A stretch of 6,320 nt of DNA from JAVVFH01 sp032250585 (lineage in GTDB: Bacteria; Pseudomonadota; Gammaproteobacteria; Xanthomonadales; SZUA-36), in contig JAVVFH010000206.1 in NCBI GenBank assembly GCA_032250585.1, positions 1 to 6,320 of the forward strand. Reading direction: 5' to 3'. Below, in pieces: positions 1 through 5,903 of the stretch. Both the position numbers and the translations under genes were made by a program. The notes under the pieces are model-generated. The model was not told the origin of the DNA and did no database searches. It saw only the letters and a list, made by a program, of their open reading frames with translations. Numbering within the stretch: position 1 is the first letter of the stretch; every line of letters begins with the position of its first letter.

Positions 1-304
1 CTGATGGCATGCCTGCCTACAAACAGGTTGCCAGGCATGCAAAAATCGTTCATCGCCCGGTTAATATTGCCGCAGGTCAGCGAGTTATAAACAATATTTA
101 TCATATTCAGAACGTCAATGCCTATGATAGTCGACTCAAACAATGGATGGCGAAGTTTCACGGTGTGGCGACACGCTATCTCGGAAGTTATCTGGGATGG
201 CATCGAATGATTGATCGTCTCGGTCGAAATATCACACCAACTTTCTGTTTTTTATCAGCTCTTGGGAAAACAAGGCAATTTCAACAATTAATTGTGACAT
301 AGCC
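1..304 (+). mobile_element. Right end of an IS1595-family insertion sequence
   Basis: The transposase tail ends at 302, and the DUF4917-type protein reading from the other side stops looking native at the same place. Read inward on the minus strand from 304, the sequence is GGCTATGTCACAATTAATTG, which would suit an IS1595-type terminal inverted repeat beginning with GG. IS1595 elements usually duplicate 8 bp of target, so the duplicated target here would be about 305-312. The left end is outside the window, so neither the repeat nor the duplication can be verified. Confidence 0.65.
3..302 (+). CDS. IS1595-family transposase, C-terminal part (5' end outside the window)
   Basis: This is the C-terminal ~99 residues of a DDE-type transposase entering from the left edge. 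The frame is open from the first complete codon (GAT at 3), so the first ATG in the window is internal and not the true start. The stretch HIQNVNAYDSRLKQW followed by FHGVATRYLGSYLGW is the conserved end of the ISXO2/IS1595 transposase domain. The Asn of HIQN with the Lys about ten residues later fits the D-D-N-K catalytic variant known in this family; the two catalytic Asp residues would lie upstream. The tail (ITPTFCFLSALGK, ending in QFQQLIVT) looks like a natural C-terminus, so this end is probably intact. The TAG stop lies inside the presumed terminal inverted repeat. The gene is convergent with, and overlaps by 71 bp, the truncated DUF4917-type gene. The family call is from recognition only. 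Confidence 0.85.
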   Translation, partial: DGMPAYKQVARHAKIVHRPVNIAAGQRVINNIYHIQNVNAYDSRLKQWMAKFHGVATRYLGSYLGWHRMIDRLGRNITPTFCFLSALGKTRQFQQLIVT

Positions 305-1065
305 TTTTGATTGCTCATTCCCTCTGCCACAAACAGCGGGAACTTGTTGGCATTCATTGCCTCCCGCGCCTGTTCCAGCAGCGGTTTTCCCGTATTCACC
401 CACGTGTATTTCTGCAGATCTGCGCCCGCATCGAACAGGTGGAGCGCGCCGTGCAGATAGTGCACGCGTTGCGCATGCGCGCCGCTCTCGCCCATCCAAT
501 TCACATACTCAGGTTCCGTATCCTCGTCGCGCCCAAACCCGTCGTTGAATGCAAGCTCTACGGGATCACTGAGTCCCATGTCTTCATGCATAAGTGTCCA
601 ATAGAGCAGTAGATCGTAGTTCAGGGTATAGACCTTACCGTCCTTGTTCGCTTCACCAAGGAAATGTGACAAGAACTTTCGACATGCCAAAAACTTTTCA
701 TCAGCGATCTCGTTGGGGATATTCGGGTGGTTGCTCGCGACCGTCTGAATTAAAATATCTTTTAACGTTTCCGCATCGGCTGCCATCTGCTTCGCAACTT
801 CGACCGCCTCTCGCGAATAGACAGGGATGACGCGCGATGCATCCTCAAGCATCTTGATGACGTGCTCGAAGTCGGTCACGCCAACCGCTTTGAATACGGC
901 TGGAAGCCTCGGTGCCGATGAGAAGTCGGCCTGCTCAAAGAGTGAGCCGTAAGTGAAGATCTCCGGGCGGCAGGCGATGCTAAACCCGTTACCAAGCAGA
1001 AGATGGCGCTTTTTGAAACGCGCAGAGTGTTTGATCGCATCATCAAATGTGAGGATCGTGGCCAT
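232..1065 (-). pseudogene. DUF4917-type putative SIR2/AbiH-like defence protein, 3' end replaced by IS1595 sequence
   Basis: This 277-residue frame starts at ATG 1065, 3 nt after the DUF2188 stop, so it is probably translationally coupled. It resembles DUF4917 proteins, which I recall as roughly 330-350 residues. Visible motifs are LLLGNGFSI near 22-30, YTLNYDLLLYW near 146-156, YLHGALHLFDAG near 203-214 and FPLFVAEG near 242-249. The GNGFS, (T)NYD and LHG series matches the order of motifs in SIR2-like and AbiH-like proteins, several of which act in phage defence as NAD-consuming or abortive-infection effectors. That functional link is inference. Native sequence stops at about K254, and the last 23 residues are read from the IS1595 end. 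The missing C-terminus would carry a GHSL-type motif known in AbiH and DUF4917 relatives. The product is therefore probably inactive unless the N-terminal part alone suffices. Confidence 0.75.
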
Positions 1066-1068
1066 GCG

Positions 1069-1299
1069 CTAGCCCTTCGGAGGGTACGGATCTTTGCCGT
1101 ATGTATTGCGTTCACGGATTCTGTCGTCGCGCCCTTTGAGAAAGGCTTCGCCGCCCGATTCCTTTGCCTTGGCTTTAGAGTGAGCCCAGGCTTCCGCCTG
1201 GGTTTCCGTGACTCTGGAGGCACGCTCACCGCCTTCGCGTTTGCTCTCCCATTTCCCATCGGGGCGCTGCTGGGTCCAGAAGTTTTTCGTGTCAGCCAT
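1069..1299 (-). CDS. DUF2188 family small protein
   Basis: This 76-residue hydrophilic protein matches the DUF2188 pattern: an aromatic/basic start with W8 and GKWESKREGGERAS near 15-28, a TQAEAW segment near 33-38, then a Gly/Arg-rich block (KGRDDRIRERNTYG) and the typical DPYPPKG end. Its function is unknown; DUF2188 genes often accompany R-M and other accessory loci. The ATG at 1299 is supported by AAGGAG (1312-1307) seven bases upstream, which lies inside the last codons of hsdS. The original hsdS stop TGA (1294-1292) falls within the first three codons of this gene in another frame, an 8-bp overlap that implies translational coupling before hsdS was interrupted. No catalytic residues, membrane segment or signal peptide are visible. 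Confidence 0.85.
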   Translation of the reverse strand: MADTKNFWTQQRPDGKWESKREGGERASRVTETQAEAWAHSKAKAKESGGEAFLKGRDDRIRERNTYGKDPYPPKG

Positions 1300-1306
1300 T
1301 GGCGAT

Positions 1307-1312
1307 CTCCTT
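1307..1312 (-). promoter_or_regulatory. Shine-Dalgarno site of the DUF2188 gene, embedded in hsdS
   Basis: AAGGAG on the minus strand lies 7 nt before the ATG at 1299 and fixes that start. It lies within the hsdS tail (encoding ...TKEIANG), so the 3' remnant of hsdS still has a role even though it is no longer translated in frame. Confidence 0.7.
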
Positions 1313-1456
1313 TGTTTGGGTTGTTGGGTCGGAATCCTCCGGCTTCAAACGCCACTGGCCGGTCAGCAGCTTCTGCATCAGGCCGCGTTTCTGGGTCTGC
1401 AGCGCCGTGACGGACTGGCCGAGCAGGTCGATCTCCTCGCGCAGCGCGTTGAGGTA

Positions 1457-1468
1457 GCGGGCGATGGC
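1457..1468. repeat. Left target-site duplication of the MITE-like element
   Basis: GCGGGCGATGGC, identical to 1630-1641. On the minus strand it encodes AIAR of HsdS in both copies. Confidence 0.88.
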
Positions 1469-1629
1469 AGGGCAATCGGGCTTAAATTATCTTGACTTTT
1501 AAGTTTGATTGTTAATCATAAGGTTAAAGGTGTGAGAATTTAAGTTAATCAAAAAACAAGCAATTTGGCCAATTTTATGGTTCATAACATACTGTTTTAA
1601 TGAATAATAAATTTAAGCCCGATTGCCCT
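1469..1629. mobile_element. 161-bp MITE-like non-autonomous element inserted in hsdS
   Basis: The element has perfect 20-bp terminal inverted repeats, AGGGCAATCGGGCTTAAATT at 1469-1488 and its reverse complement at 1610-1629, around an AT-rich interior with no meaningful ORF. It is flanked by the 12-bp direct repeat GCGGGCGATGGC at 1457-1468 and 1630-1641. If the ends are taken one base further out (C1468, G1630) the inverted repeat becomes 21 bp starting with CA and the target duplication 10 bp. Either way a single clean pre-insertion sequence results and the hsdS frame is restored. A 10-12 bp duplication and the spacing GC..ATC...TTAA in the repeat recall the IS4/IS231 group of the IS4 family, so an IS4-type transposase acting in trans is plausible. 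That family assignment is inference. Confidence 0.9.
1572..1600 (-). promoter_or_regulatory. Possible outward promoter inside the MITE-like element
   Basis: On the minus strand TTAAAA (1600-1595) and TAAAAT (1577-1572) are separated by 17 bp, a moderate sigma-70 match (4/6 and 5/6). It points toward the DUF2188 and DUF4917-type genes and could supply transcription after the element interrupted the operon. Such matches arise easily in AT-rich DNA, so this is tentative. Confidence 0.25.
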
Positions 1630-2670
1630 GCGGGCGATGGCGGTTTGGGTGGCGAGGTCGGGTAGTACGACCGGGAAAGCTTCGATGTCAGACTTCTGGA
1701 TGTTCGGTAGTCCAGACCCAACGCGCAGCGCCATAACCCGAGATTGTTTGCCCTTCAAGTAGTGAAATAGGTAGTGCGCATCAACGTCTTTCGCCAGTTT
1801 CGTAACGGCGTAGCAGTGTCCGCCGCACCAGAATCGCTCGCGGTTATAGGACACGAAGCCGCACGAGTTTCCGCCCTCGCTGACCGTGATCGTGTCGGCC
1901 TCGCAGTTCCATTCGGTGGTGCGGCCGGATGGCTTGATACCGCCATTTAGTGCGTAATAAGCACCGTCCTCGACCATCGCATCCTTGTTGAGTTGCTGAC
2001 CTTTCCACACCGTGGCGATGTCGGATAGCGCCACGGTTCGCCATTTGCCACCGCGATTGCGGGCGGAGACTTCCTCGGCGAAAGTGTCGACATGGGCGTG
2101 CGGGTGGTGGCCCCGGCTGATCAGGCGCGACAGTTCGTGGCTGTAGTGCCGCCCCTTGGCCGCGATCAGTTGCTCGGTCCTTTGAATGGCAGTGTTCCAC
2201 GCGCGGAAGAGATCGTTGATCGCTCCTTGCTCCTCTGGCGGCGGCAGGACGATTTGGATGTCTTGGAGCGCGGCTTTATTGAGCTTGTATCGCCCAGCGC
2301 CCTGGCGAGTCAGGAAAGGCTTAAGGCTTCTGTGACGGAAGTAGTTGTAGAACCACTCTGCAGAACAAAGCTCGGTTGATTCGATCACATGCGCGTGATT
2401 GTTGACGTTGAACTTCCCGGAAACGAGGATCGTCTGTGGCTTCTTCTCCACATCCAGGAAGTGGTCTCCGTCTTCCCCGATTAGCGCGAAGGTGCCGTCG
2501 AGTCGAAAGTCTGCAATCGAATCGAGCTGTCCAGTGGGGCCGTAGTAGGGGTATGGGCCTTCCATAGTCGCGCGTTCTTCACGTGAGATCGGAAGACGAA
2601 GATCGTTACGGATACTGCAGGCTTCACCAACGGTTGTAGTGGTCCAGCCGGGAGGTGATTGTCTGGTCAT
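1597..2670 (-). pseudogene. hsdS: Type I R-M specificity subunit HsdS, C-terminally truncated by the MITE-like element
   Basis: HsdS supplies DNA sequence recognition to the type I methyltransferase and restriction complex through two target recognition domains (TRDs) joined by conserved helices. TRD1 covers about 1-130 and starts with PPGWTTTTVGEACSI. The central conserved region covers about 130-185 (YKLNKAALQDIQIVLPPPEE, then a long helix to LSRLI). TRD2 covers about 208-325 (WRTVALSDIATVWKGQQL to GSGLPNIQ), and the distal conserved region starts at SDIEAFPVVLPDLATQTAIAR. Native sequence ends at R347, and the last ten residues (RAIGLKFIIH) are read from the inserted element before its TAA. 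The intact protein would be 401 residues, a normal size, so 54 residues of the distal helix are lost. The ATG at 2670 overlaps the rhuM stop as ATGA. Both TRDs remain but the arm that packs against the central helix is broken, so function is doubtful. Confidence 0.9.
1630..1641. repeat. Right target-site duplication of the MITE-like element
   Basis: GCGGGCGATGGC, identical to 1457-1468. The match ends abruptly on both sides, as expected for a duplication made on insertion. No mismatch has accumulated between the copies, so the insertion is probably recent. Confidence 0.88.
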
Positions 2671-3737
2671 TTCTTCTTCCCCCGCCCTTTGTCTTTCAAC
2701 TCCCGCCCAGCCTGCTCCAGCTGCTCGGCCACCTTCACCATCCGATCAAAGTCCGACTCGAACATCCGGTCCTGCACGATGCGGTATTTTTCGAATTCGC
2801 TCTCAGCGTGTGCCTTGGCGATTTCCGCCGTCACCTTGCCGGCATCCTGCAACACACTGCGGTCGGTGGCCTCTATGAAGCGGTTCAAGCGGGTTTCCCA
2901 ATCCTGCATGGTCATGGGGATCTTGCGCTGGGCCATGTCCTCGGCCACGTCCAGATAGGCGTTGACCAGGCGGGAGAGTTGCGCCATTTCGTGCTCGGTC
3001 AGGTAATTCTTGGCGATGACCACATCGAATTTCTGGATCTTGCCGCTGGGCGCATCCTTCCAGGTGGTCAGCCCCATGTTGTCTTTGCCGGCATCGGCGC
3101 GTTGGTGGATGACCTCGGCCGCCGTCTGCCCGTGGATGGCCCAGTGCAGCTTGTTTTGTACGGTGGCGAAAAAGCGCTTGGTGGCCTGCGCCGTCACGTC
3201 GTAGTCGATCGCCGTGGCGTAGATGTCGGTGATCTTCTGGTAGAACTTGCGCTCCGAGAGGCGGATCTCGCGGATACGCTGGAGCTGCTCTTCGAAGTAC
3301 TTGTCGCTCAGGACGGAGCCGCCGCTTTTGATGCGCTCGTCATCCATCACGTAGGCCTTGATGGTGAACTGCTCTATGATGCCGGTGGCCCACTTGCGGA
3401 ACTGCACCGCACGCTCGGAGTTGACCTTGTAGCCCACGGCAATGATGGCGGGCAGCTTGTAATGCTGGGTGTTGTAGTTCTTGCCGTCGGAGGCAGTTAT
3501 CCGGAATTTCCGGATAACTGAATCTTCCTGCAGCTCGCTGTCGGCAAAGATTTTTTTTAGATGCTCATTCACCGTGCGCACGTTCACATCGTACAACTGA
3601 GCCAGCATCTTCTGAGTCAGCCAGATGCTTTCGTCCGCATAAATAGCCTCAACACCCCCCTGGCCGCTGGCAGCGACAAAAATCAGGTACTCCGCCGCCG
3701 ATGAACGAACAAGCGAGGCTTCCTGCTTCTTCTTCAT
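2667..3737 (-). CDS. rhuM: RhuM-family protein embedded in the R-M operon
   Basis: This 356-residue protein is of the virulence RhuM family, named after a Salmonella pathogenicity-island gene; its biochemical role is not established. The N-terminal part (about 36-68) has a helix-turn-helix-like segment (WLTQKMLAQLYDVNVRTVNEHL). It is followed by the conserved block SVIRKFRITASDGKNYNT and YKLPAIIAVGYKVNSERAVQFRKWAT (about 73-117). The middle contains a helical stretch (YFEEQLQRIREIRLSERKFYQKITDIYATAIDYD) and the typical HWAIHGQTAAEVI block, and the C-terminus is charged and lysine-rich (ELKDKGRGKKK). The start at 3737 overlaps the hsdM stop as ATGA, and its stop overlaps the hsdS ATG in the same way. 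RhuM genes commonly sit between hsdM and hsdS, so an accessory or regulatory role in the R-M complex is plausible but is inference. The coding sequence contains a 27-bp palindrome and an A8 tract. Confidence 0.9.
   Translation of the reverse strand: MKKKQEASLVRSSAAEYLIFVAASGQGGVEAIYADESIWLTQKMLAQLYDVNVRTVNEHLKKIFADSELQEDSVIRKFRITASDGKNYNTQHYKLPAIIAVGYKVNSERAVQFRKWATGIIEQFTIKAYVMDDERIKSGGSVLSDKYFEEQLQRIREIRLSERKFYQKITDIYATAIDYDVTAQATKRFFATVQNKLHWAIHGQTAAEVIHQRADAGKDNMGLTTWKDAPSGKIQKFDVVIAKNYLTEHEMAQLSRLVNAYLDVAEDMAQRKIPMTMQDWETRLNRFIEATDRSVLQDAGKVTAEIAKAHAESEFEKYRIVQDRMFESDFDRMVKVAEQLEQAGRELKDKGRGKKK
3494..3520. repeat. Perfect 27-bp palindrome within rhuM (13-bp arms, 1-bp centre)
   Basis: CAGTTATCCGGAA, one central T, then the exact reverse complement of the first arm. 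On the minus strand it encodes part of SVIRKFRITA of RhuM, a region the family conserves. In the transcript it could form a hairpin with a stem of about 11-12 bp. No U-run follows, so it is not a standard terminator. Confidence 0.9.
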
Positions 3738-5293
3738 ACCCCCAGCTCCTTGAGGTACTGCTTCATGCGCAGGCGCACCTCGGTCAGTTCACCTTCCAGG
3801 CGCTCGATCTCCTGTTCGACGGCGGCGACGTCGATCTCTTCCTCTTCCTCGAAGGTATCGACATAACGCGGGATGTTGAGATTGAAGTCGTTGTCGGCGA
3901 TCTCCTTAAGGCTGGCGACATGGGCGTACTTGTCCGCCGGCTGGCGGGCACGGAAGGTGGCGAGCACCTTGGCCATGTGCGCGTCGAGCAGGGTGTTCTG
4001 GTTCTTGCCGCTCTGGTAGTCGCGGCTGGCGTCGATGAACAGCACGTCCTGACAGTCTTCGCGGGCGCCGCCCTTTTCGCGGGCGCGGTCGAATACCAGG
4101 ATGGCGACCGGAATGGAGGTCGTAGGGAACAGGTTGCCCGGCAGGCCGATGACGGCGTCGAGCAGGTTCTCCTCGATCAGGGCGCGGCGGATGCGGCCTT
4201 CGGCGCCACCCCGGAACAGCACGCCGTGCGGCACCACCACGGCCACGCGACCTTCCTGCGGCAGCGCGGTTTCGATCATGTGGGTGACGAAGGCGTAGTC
4301 ACCCTTGGATTTCGGGGGTACGCCGCGCCAGAAGCGGTTGTAGCGATCGGCCTGGGCTTCGCTGGCGCCCCACTTGTCGAGGCTGAACGGCGGGTTGGCC
4401 ACCACCACGTTGAAGCGCATCAGGCGGTCGGCCTCCACCAGCGCCGGACTGTTGAGGGTGTCGCCCCATTCGATACGGGCGGCGTCCTTGCCGTGCAGAA
4501 ACATGTTCATTCGGGCCAGCGCCCAAGTGCTGCCGTTGACCTCCTGGCCAAACAGGGCGAAGTCGCGGCTGCCCCGCTGCTCGACCAGCGCGGCGGCTTC
4601 GATCAGCAAGCCGCCGGCGCCGCAAGTGGGGTCACAGATGCGGTCGCCGGGCTTGGGGGCAGCCAGTTGCGCAAGCAGCTTCGATACCTGCTTTGGCGTG
4701 TAGAACTCGCCGGCCTTCTTGCCGGCATCCGAGGCGAAGCGCTCGATCAGGTAAATGTAGGTGTCGCCGATCACGTCCTCGGAGACGCGCGAGGGGCGCA
4801 GGTCGAGCTTGGCGAAGTCACCCAACAGGTTCTCCAGGCGGCGGTTACGGTCCTTGGTCTTGCCGAGGTTGGCCTCGCTGTTGAAATCGATGTTGCGGAA
4901 CACGCCTTCGAGCTTGGCCTTGTTGGCCTCCTCGATGTGGTCGAGCACGATGTTGATCAGCTCGCCGAGGTTGGCCGCCTTGCGCCGCTCGTACAGGGCG
5001 TGGAAGTCGGCCAGGAAACGGTCGGTGACCTCGCCAGTCTTTTCGTCCTTGAACTCGACGTAGGGCAGGATGAAGCGCTCACGCTCCAGCTTGCGGCGGA
5101 TGCGTTCCTCGTCGTCACCGTACTCCTTCTGGTACTCGGCGTAGTGGTCGGCCCACTGGTCGCTGATGTACTTGAGGAACAGCATCACCAGGATGTAGTC
5201 CTTGTACTGCGCCGGGTCGATGACGCCGCGAAAGGTGTCGCAGGCGGCCCAGGCGGTGTTGTTGACGTCTTGTTGGGTGAGCTGGTCGGTCAT
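3734..5293 (-). CDS. hsdM: Type I R-M DNA methyltransferase subunit HsdM
   Basis: HsdM transfers the methyl group of S-adenosylmethionine to N6 of adenine in the site chosen by HsdS, usually as M2S or, with HsdR, R2M2S. The 519-residue product has an N-terminal helical HsdM domain (about 5-150, with YKDYILVMLFLKYISDQW) and an N6-adenine methylase domain from about 170. GEFYTP lies at 195-200, the AdoMet-binding motif DPTCGAGGLL at 221-230 and the catalytic NPPF at 300-303 (NVVVANPPFSLDKWG). A C-terminal helix follows (VEQEIERLEGELTEVRLRMKQYL) that would contact HsdS. All key motifs are present and the length is normal. The frame stays open to 5557, but the start is ATG 5293 because MTDQLTQQDVNNTAWAACDTFRG is the usual HsdM N-terminus. 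This ATG overlaps the upstream stop as ATGA, and AAAAGG lies about 11 nt before it. Confidence 0.96.
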   Translation of the reverse strand: MTDQLTQQDVNNTAWAACDTFRGVIDPAQYKDYILVMLFLKYISDQWADHYAEYQKEYGDDEERIRRKLERERFILPYVEFKDEKTGEVTDRFLADFHALYERRKAANLGELINIVLDHIEEANKAKLEGVFRNIDFNSEANLGKTKDRNRRLENLLGDFAKLDLRPSRVSEDVIGDTYIYLIERFASDAGKKAGEFYTPKQVSKLLAQLAAPKPGDRICDPTCGAGGLLIEAAALVEQRGSRDFALFGQEVNGSTWALARMNMFLHGKDAARIEWGDTLNSPALVEADRLMRFNVVVANPPFSLDKWGASEAQADRYNRFWRGVPPKSKGDYAFVTHMIETALPQEGRVAVVVPHGVLFRGGAEGRIRRALIEENLLDAVIGLPGNLFPTTSIPVAILVFDRAREKGGAREDCQDVLFIDASRDYQSGKNQNTLLDAHMAKVLATFRARQPADKYAHVASLKEIADNDFNLNIPRYVDTFEEEEEIDVAAVEQEIERLEGELTEVRLRMKQYLKELGV

Positions 5294-5871
5294 GGGGTGG
5301 CCTTTTCTGGGGATGGGTGGGCAAGCTTCATCAGCATGTGTGTGGTCAGGCGCTGGCGTAGGCTGGCGATGCGGGCTAGCAGTGTTTGTTCTTGTTCGGC
5401 CAGGGCGGCGGCCTGCACGATGCGTTGCTGCGTGGCCTGCGAAGGCAGAGGCACTTCCAGCGCCTTCAGCGCTTCGGCGCTGATCATTCGTACCGAGGTG
5501 CCCTCGGCCAGCGCTGCCAGCTGGGCCTGGGTGGCCGGCGCGTTGATGTACCAGCACAGATAGGCTGGCAGCACCTTGTGGGGTCGGATCAGCAGCATCG
5601 GCGCCGAGAGCACGGCCGGGCCGATGCCTTCCAGCACCTGAGCCGCGCCATTGCTGCGGCCGCGCGAACGGAACAGCAGATCGCCCGCGCGGAGCAGGTG
5701 GTGAGCCTTGCCCTTGGGTAGTGTTACCCGGATCGCTTCCTCGGCGTGCAGCAGATTGGCGTCGTCGATGTCCTTCATCTGGATCACGGCGACATCGCCC
5801 TGCGGATCGTGCTCGAGGCGAGACCGGAAGGGGTAGCCCATCTGTACTTCAGCCAGCTCGCCAAGGTTCAT
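5290..5871 (-). CDS. Half-size type I specificity-like protein (one TRD plus one conserved helix)
   Basis: This 193-residue protein has half the architecture of HsdS. A single TRD spans about 1-125 and starts with LGELAEVQMGYPFRS, a standard type I S-subunit opening. It continues with LLRAGDLLFRSRG near 59-71 and APMLLIRPHK near 90-99. One conserved region follows from about 128 (MISAEALKALEVPLPSQATQQRIV, then a helix to about 182). It is first in the operon and overlaps hsdM by ATGA. The ATG at 5871 is the first possible start after an in-frame TAA near 5916 and gives a complete TRD opening, but no Shine-Dalgarno sequence precedes it. Half-size S proteins can dimerise to form a functional two-TRD unit (known from EcoDXXI and EcoR124I truncations), so this protein could give HsdM a second, symmetric specificity. 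An alternative is a regulatory or accessory role. It looks intact. Confidence 0.85.
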   Translation of the reverse strand: MNLGELAEVQMGYPFRSRLEHDPQGDVAVIQMKDIDDANLLHAEEAIRVTLPKGKAHHLLRAGDLLFRSRGRSNGAAQVLEGIGPAVLSAPMLLIRPHKVLPAYLCWYINAPATQAQLAALAEGTSVRMISAEALKALEVPLPSQATQQRIVQAAALAEQEQTLLARIASLRQRLTTHMLMKLAHPSPEKATP

Positions 5872-5903
5872 GTTTGCAAAAACGCCGTTACGACAATCGC
5901 CAT
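5868..5903 (-). CDS. Possible 11-residue leader peptide ahead of the operon
   Basis: On the minus strand ATG at 5903 opens the short frame MAIVVTAFLQT, whose TGA stop overlaps the ATG of the half-size specificity gene as ATGA, the same junction type used further down the operon. The predicted transcription start (about 5904) falls at this ATG, so the message could be leaderless, and the next gene has no Shine-Dalgarno of its own. Translational coupling would explain both. The frame is very short and could be chance. Confidence 0.35.
   Translation of the reverse strand: MAIVVTAFLQT

Larger units (their letters stand above)
1292..1468 (-). pseudogene. hsdS: hsdS 3' remnant, cut off by the MITE-like element
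   Basis: In the frame read from 1468 to the TGA at 1294-1292 this segment encodes the end of the distal conserved region of a type I specificity subunit: AIAR then YLNALREEIDLLGQ, an ALQTQKRGLMQKLLTGQWRL helix and the tail KPEDSDPTTQTKEIANG. The LMQKLLTGQWRL ending is typical of HsdS C-termini. An in-frame TAA lies just upstream inside the inserted element and no start codon with a ribosome site precedes the fragment, so it is probably untranslated. Joining it to the 5' part after removing 173 bp (element plus one target copy) restores one frame of 401 residues. Confidence 0.88.

Noticed and set aside
7..40. 9-bp inverted repeat GCATGCCTG / CAGGCATGC near the left edge
   Set aside because: It lies inside the transposase coding region well away from the IS end; no operator or terminator context is visible.
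876..1475. A 199-codon minus-strand frame across the hsdS tail, DUF2188 and DUF4917 starts
   Set aside because: It crosses three supported genes in a different frame and is Arg/Pro-rich without recognisable motifs.
1469..1629. The AT-rich insert as a full IS or a regulatory RNA
   Set aside because: It has no transposase-sized frame; the inverted repeats and target duplication explain it as a non-autonomous element.
2655..3521. A 288-codon open frame on the plus strand opposite rhuM
   Set aside because: A mirror frame of RhuM with low-complexity composition and no domain; the minus-strand gene is supported by family motifs and ATGA junctions.
5294..5557. Upstream extension of the hsdM frame beyond ATG 5293
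   Set aside because: The extension is Arg/Pro/Gly/Ala-rich and overlaps the half-size specificity gene; HsdM N-terminal homology begins exactly at 5293.
3701..5563. A 620-codon open frame on the plus strand opposite hsdM
   Set aside because: It is antisense to a clear HsdM with intact motifs. Its Val/Leu/Gly/Asp-rich composition is typical of the mirror frame of a GC-rich gene, and it has no recognisable domain.
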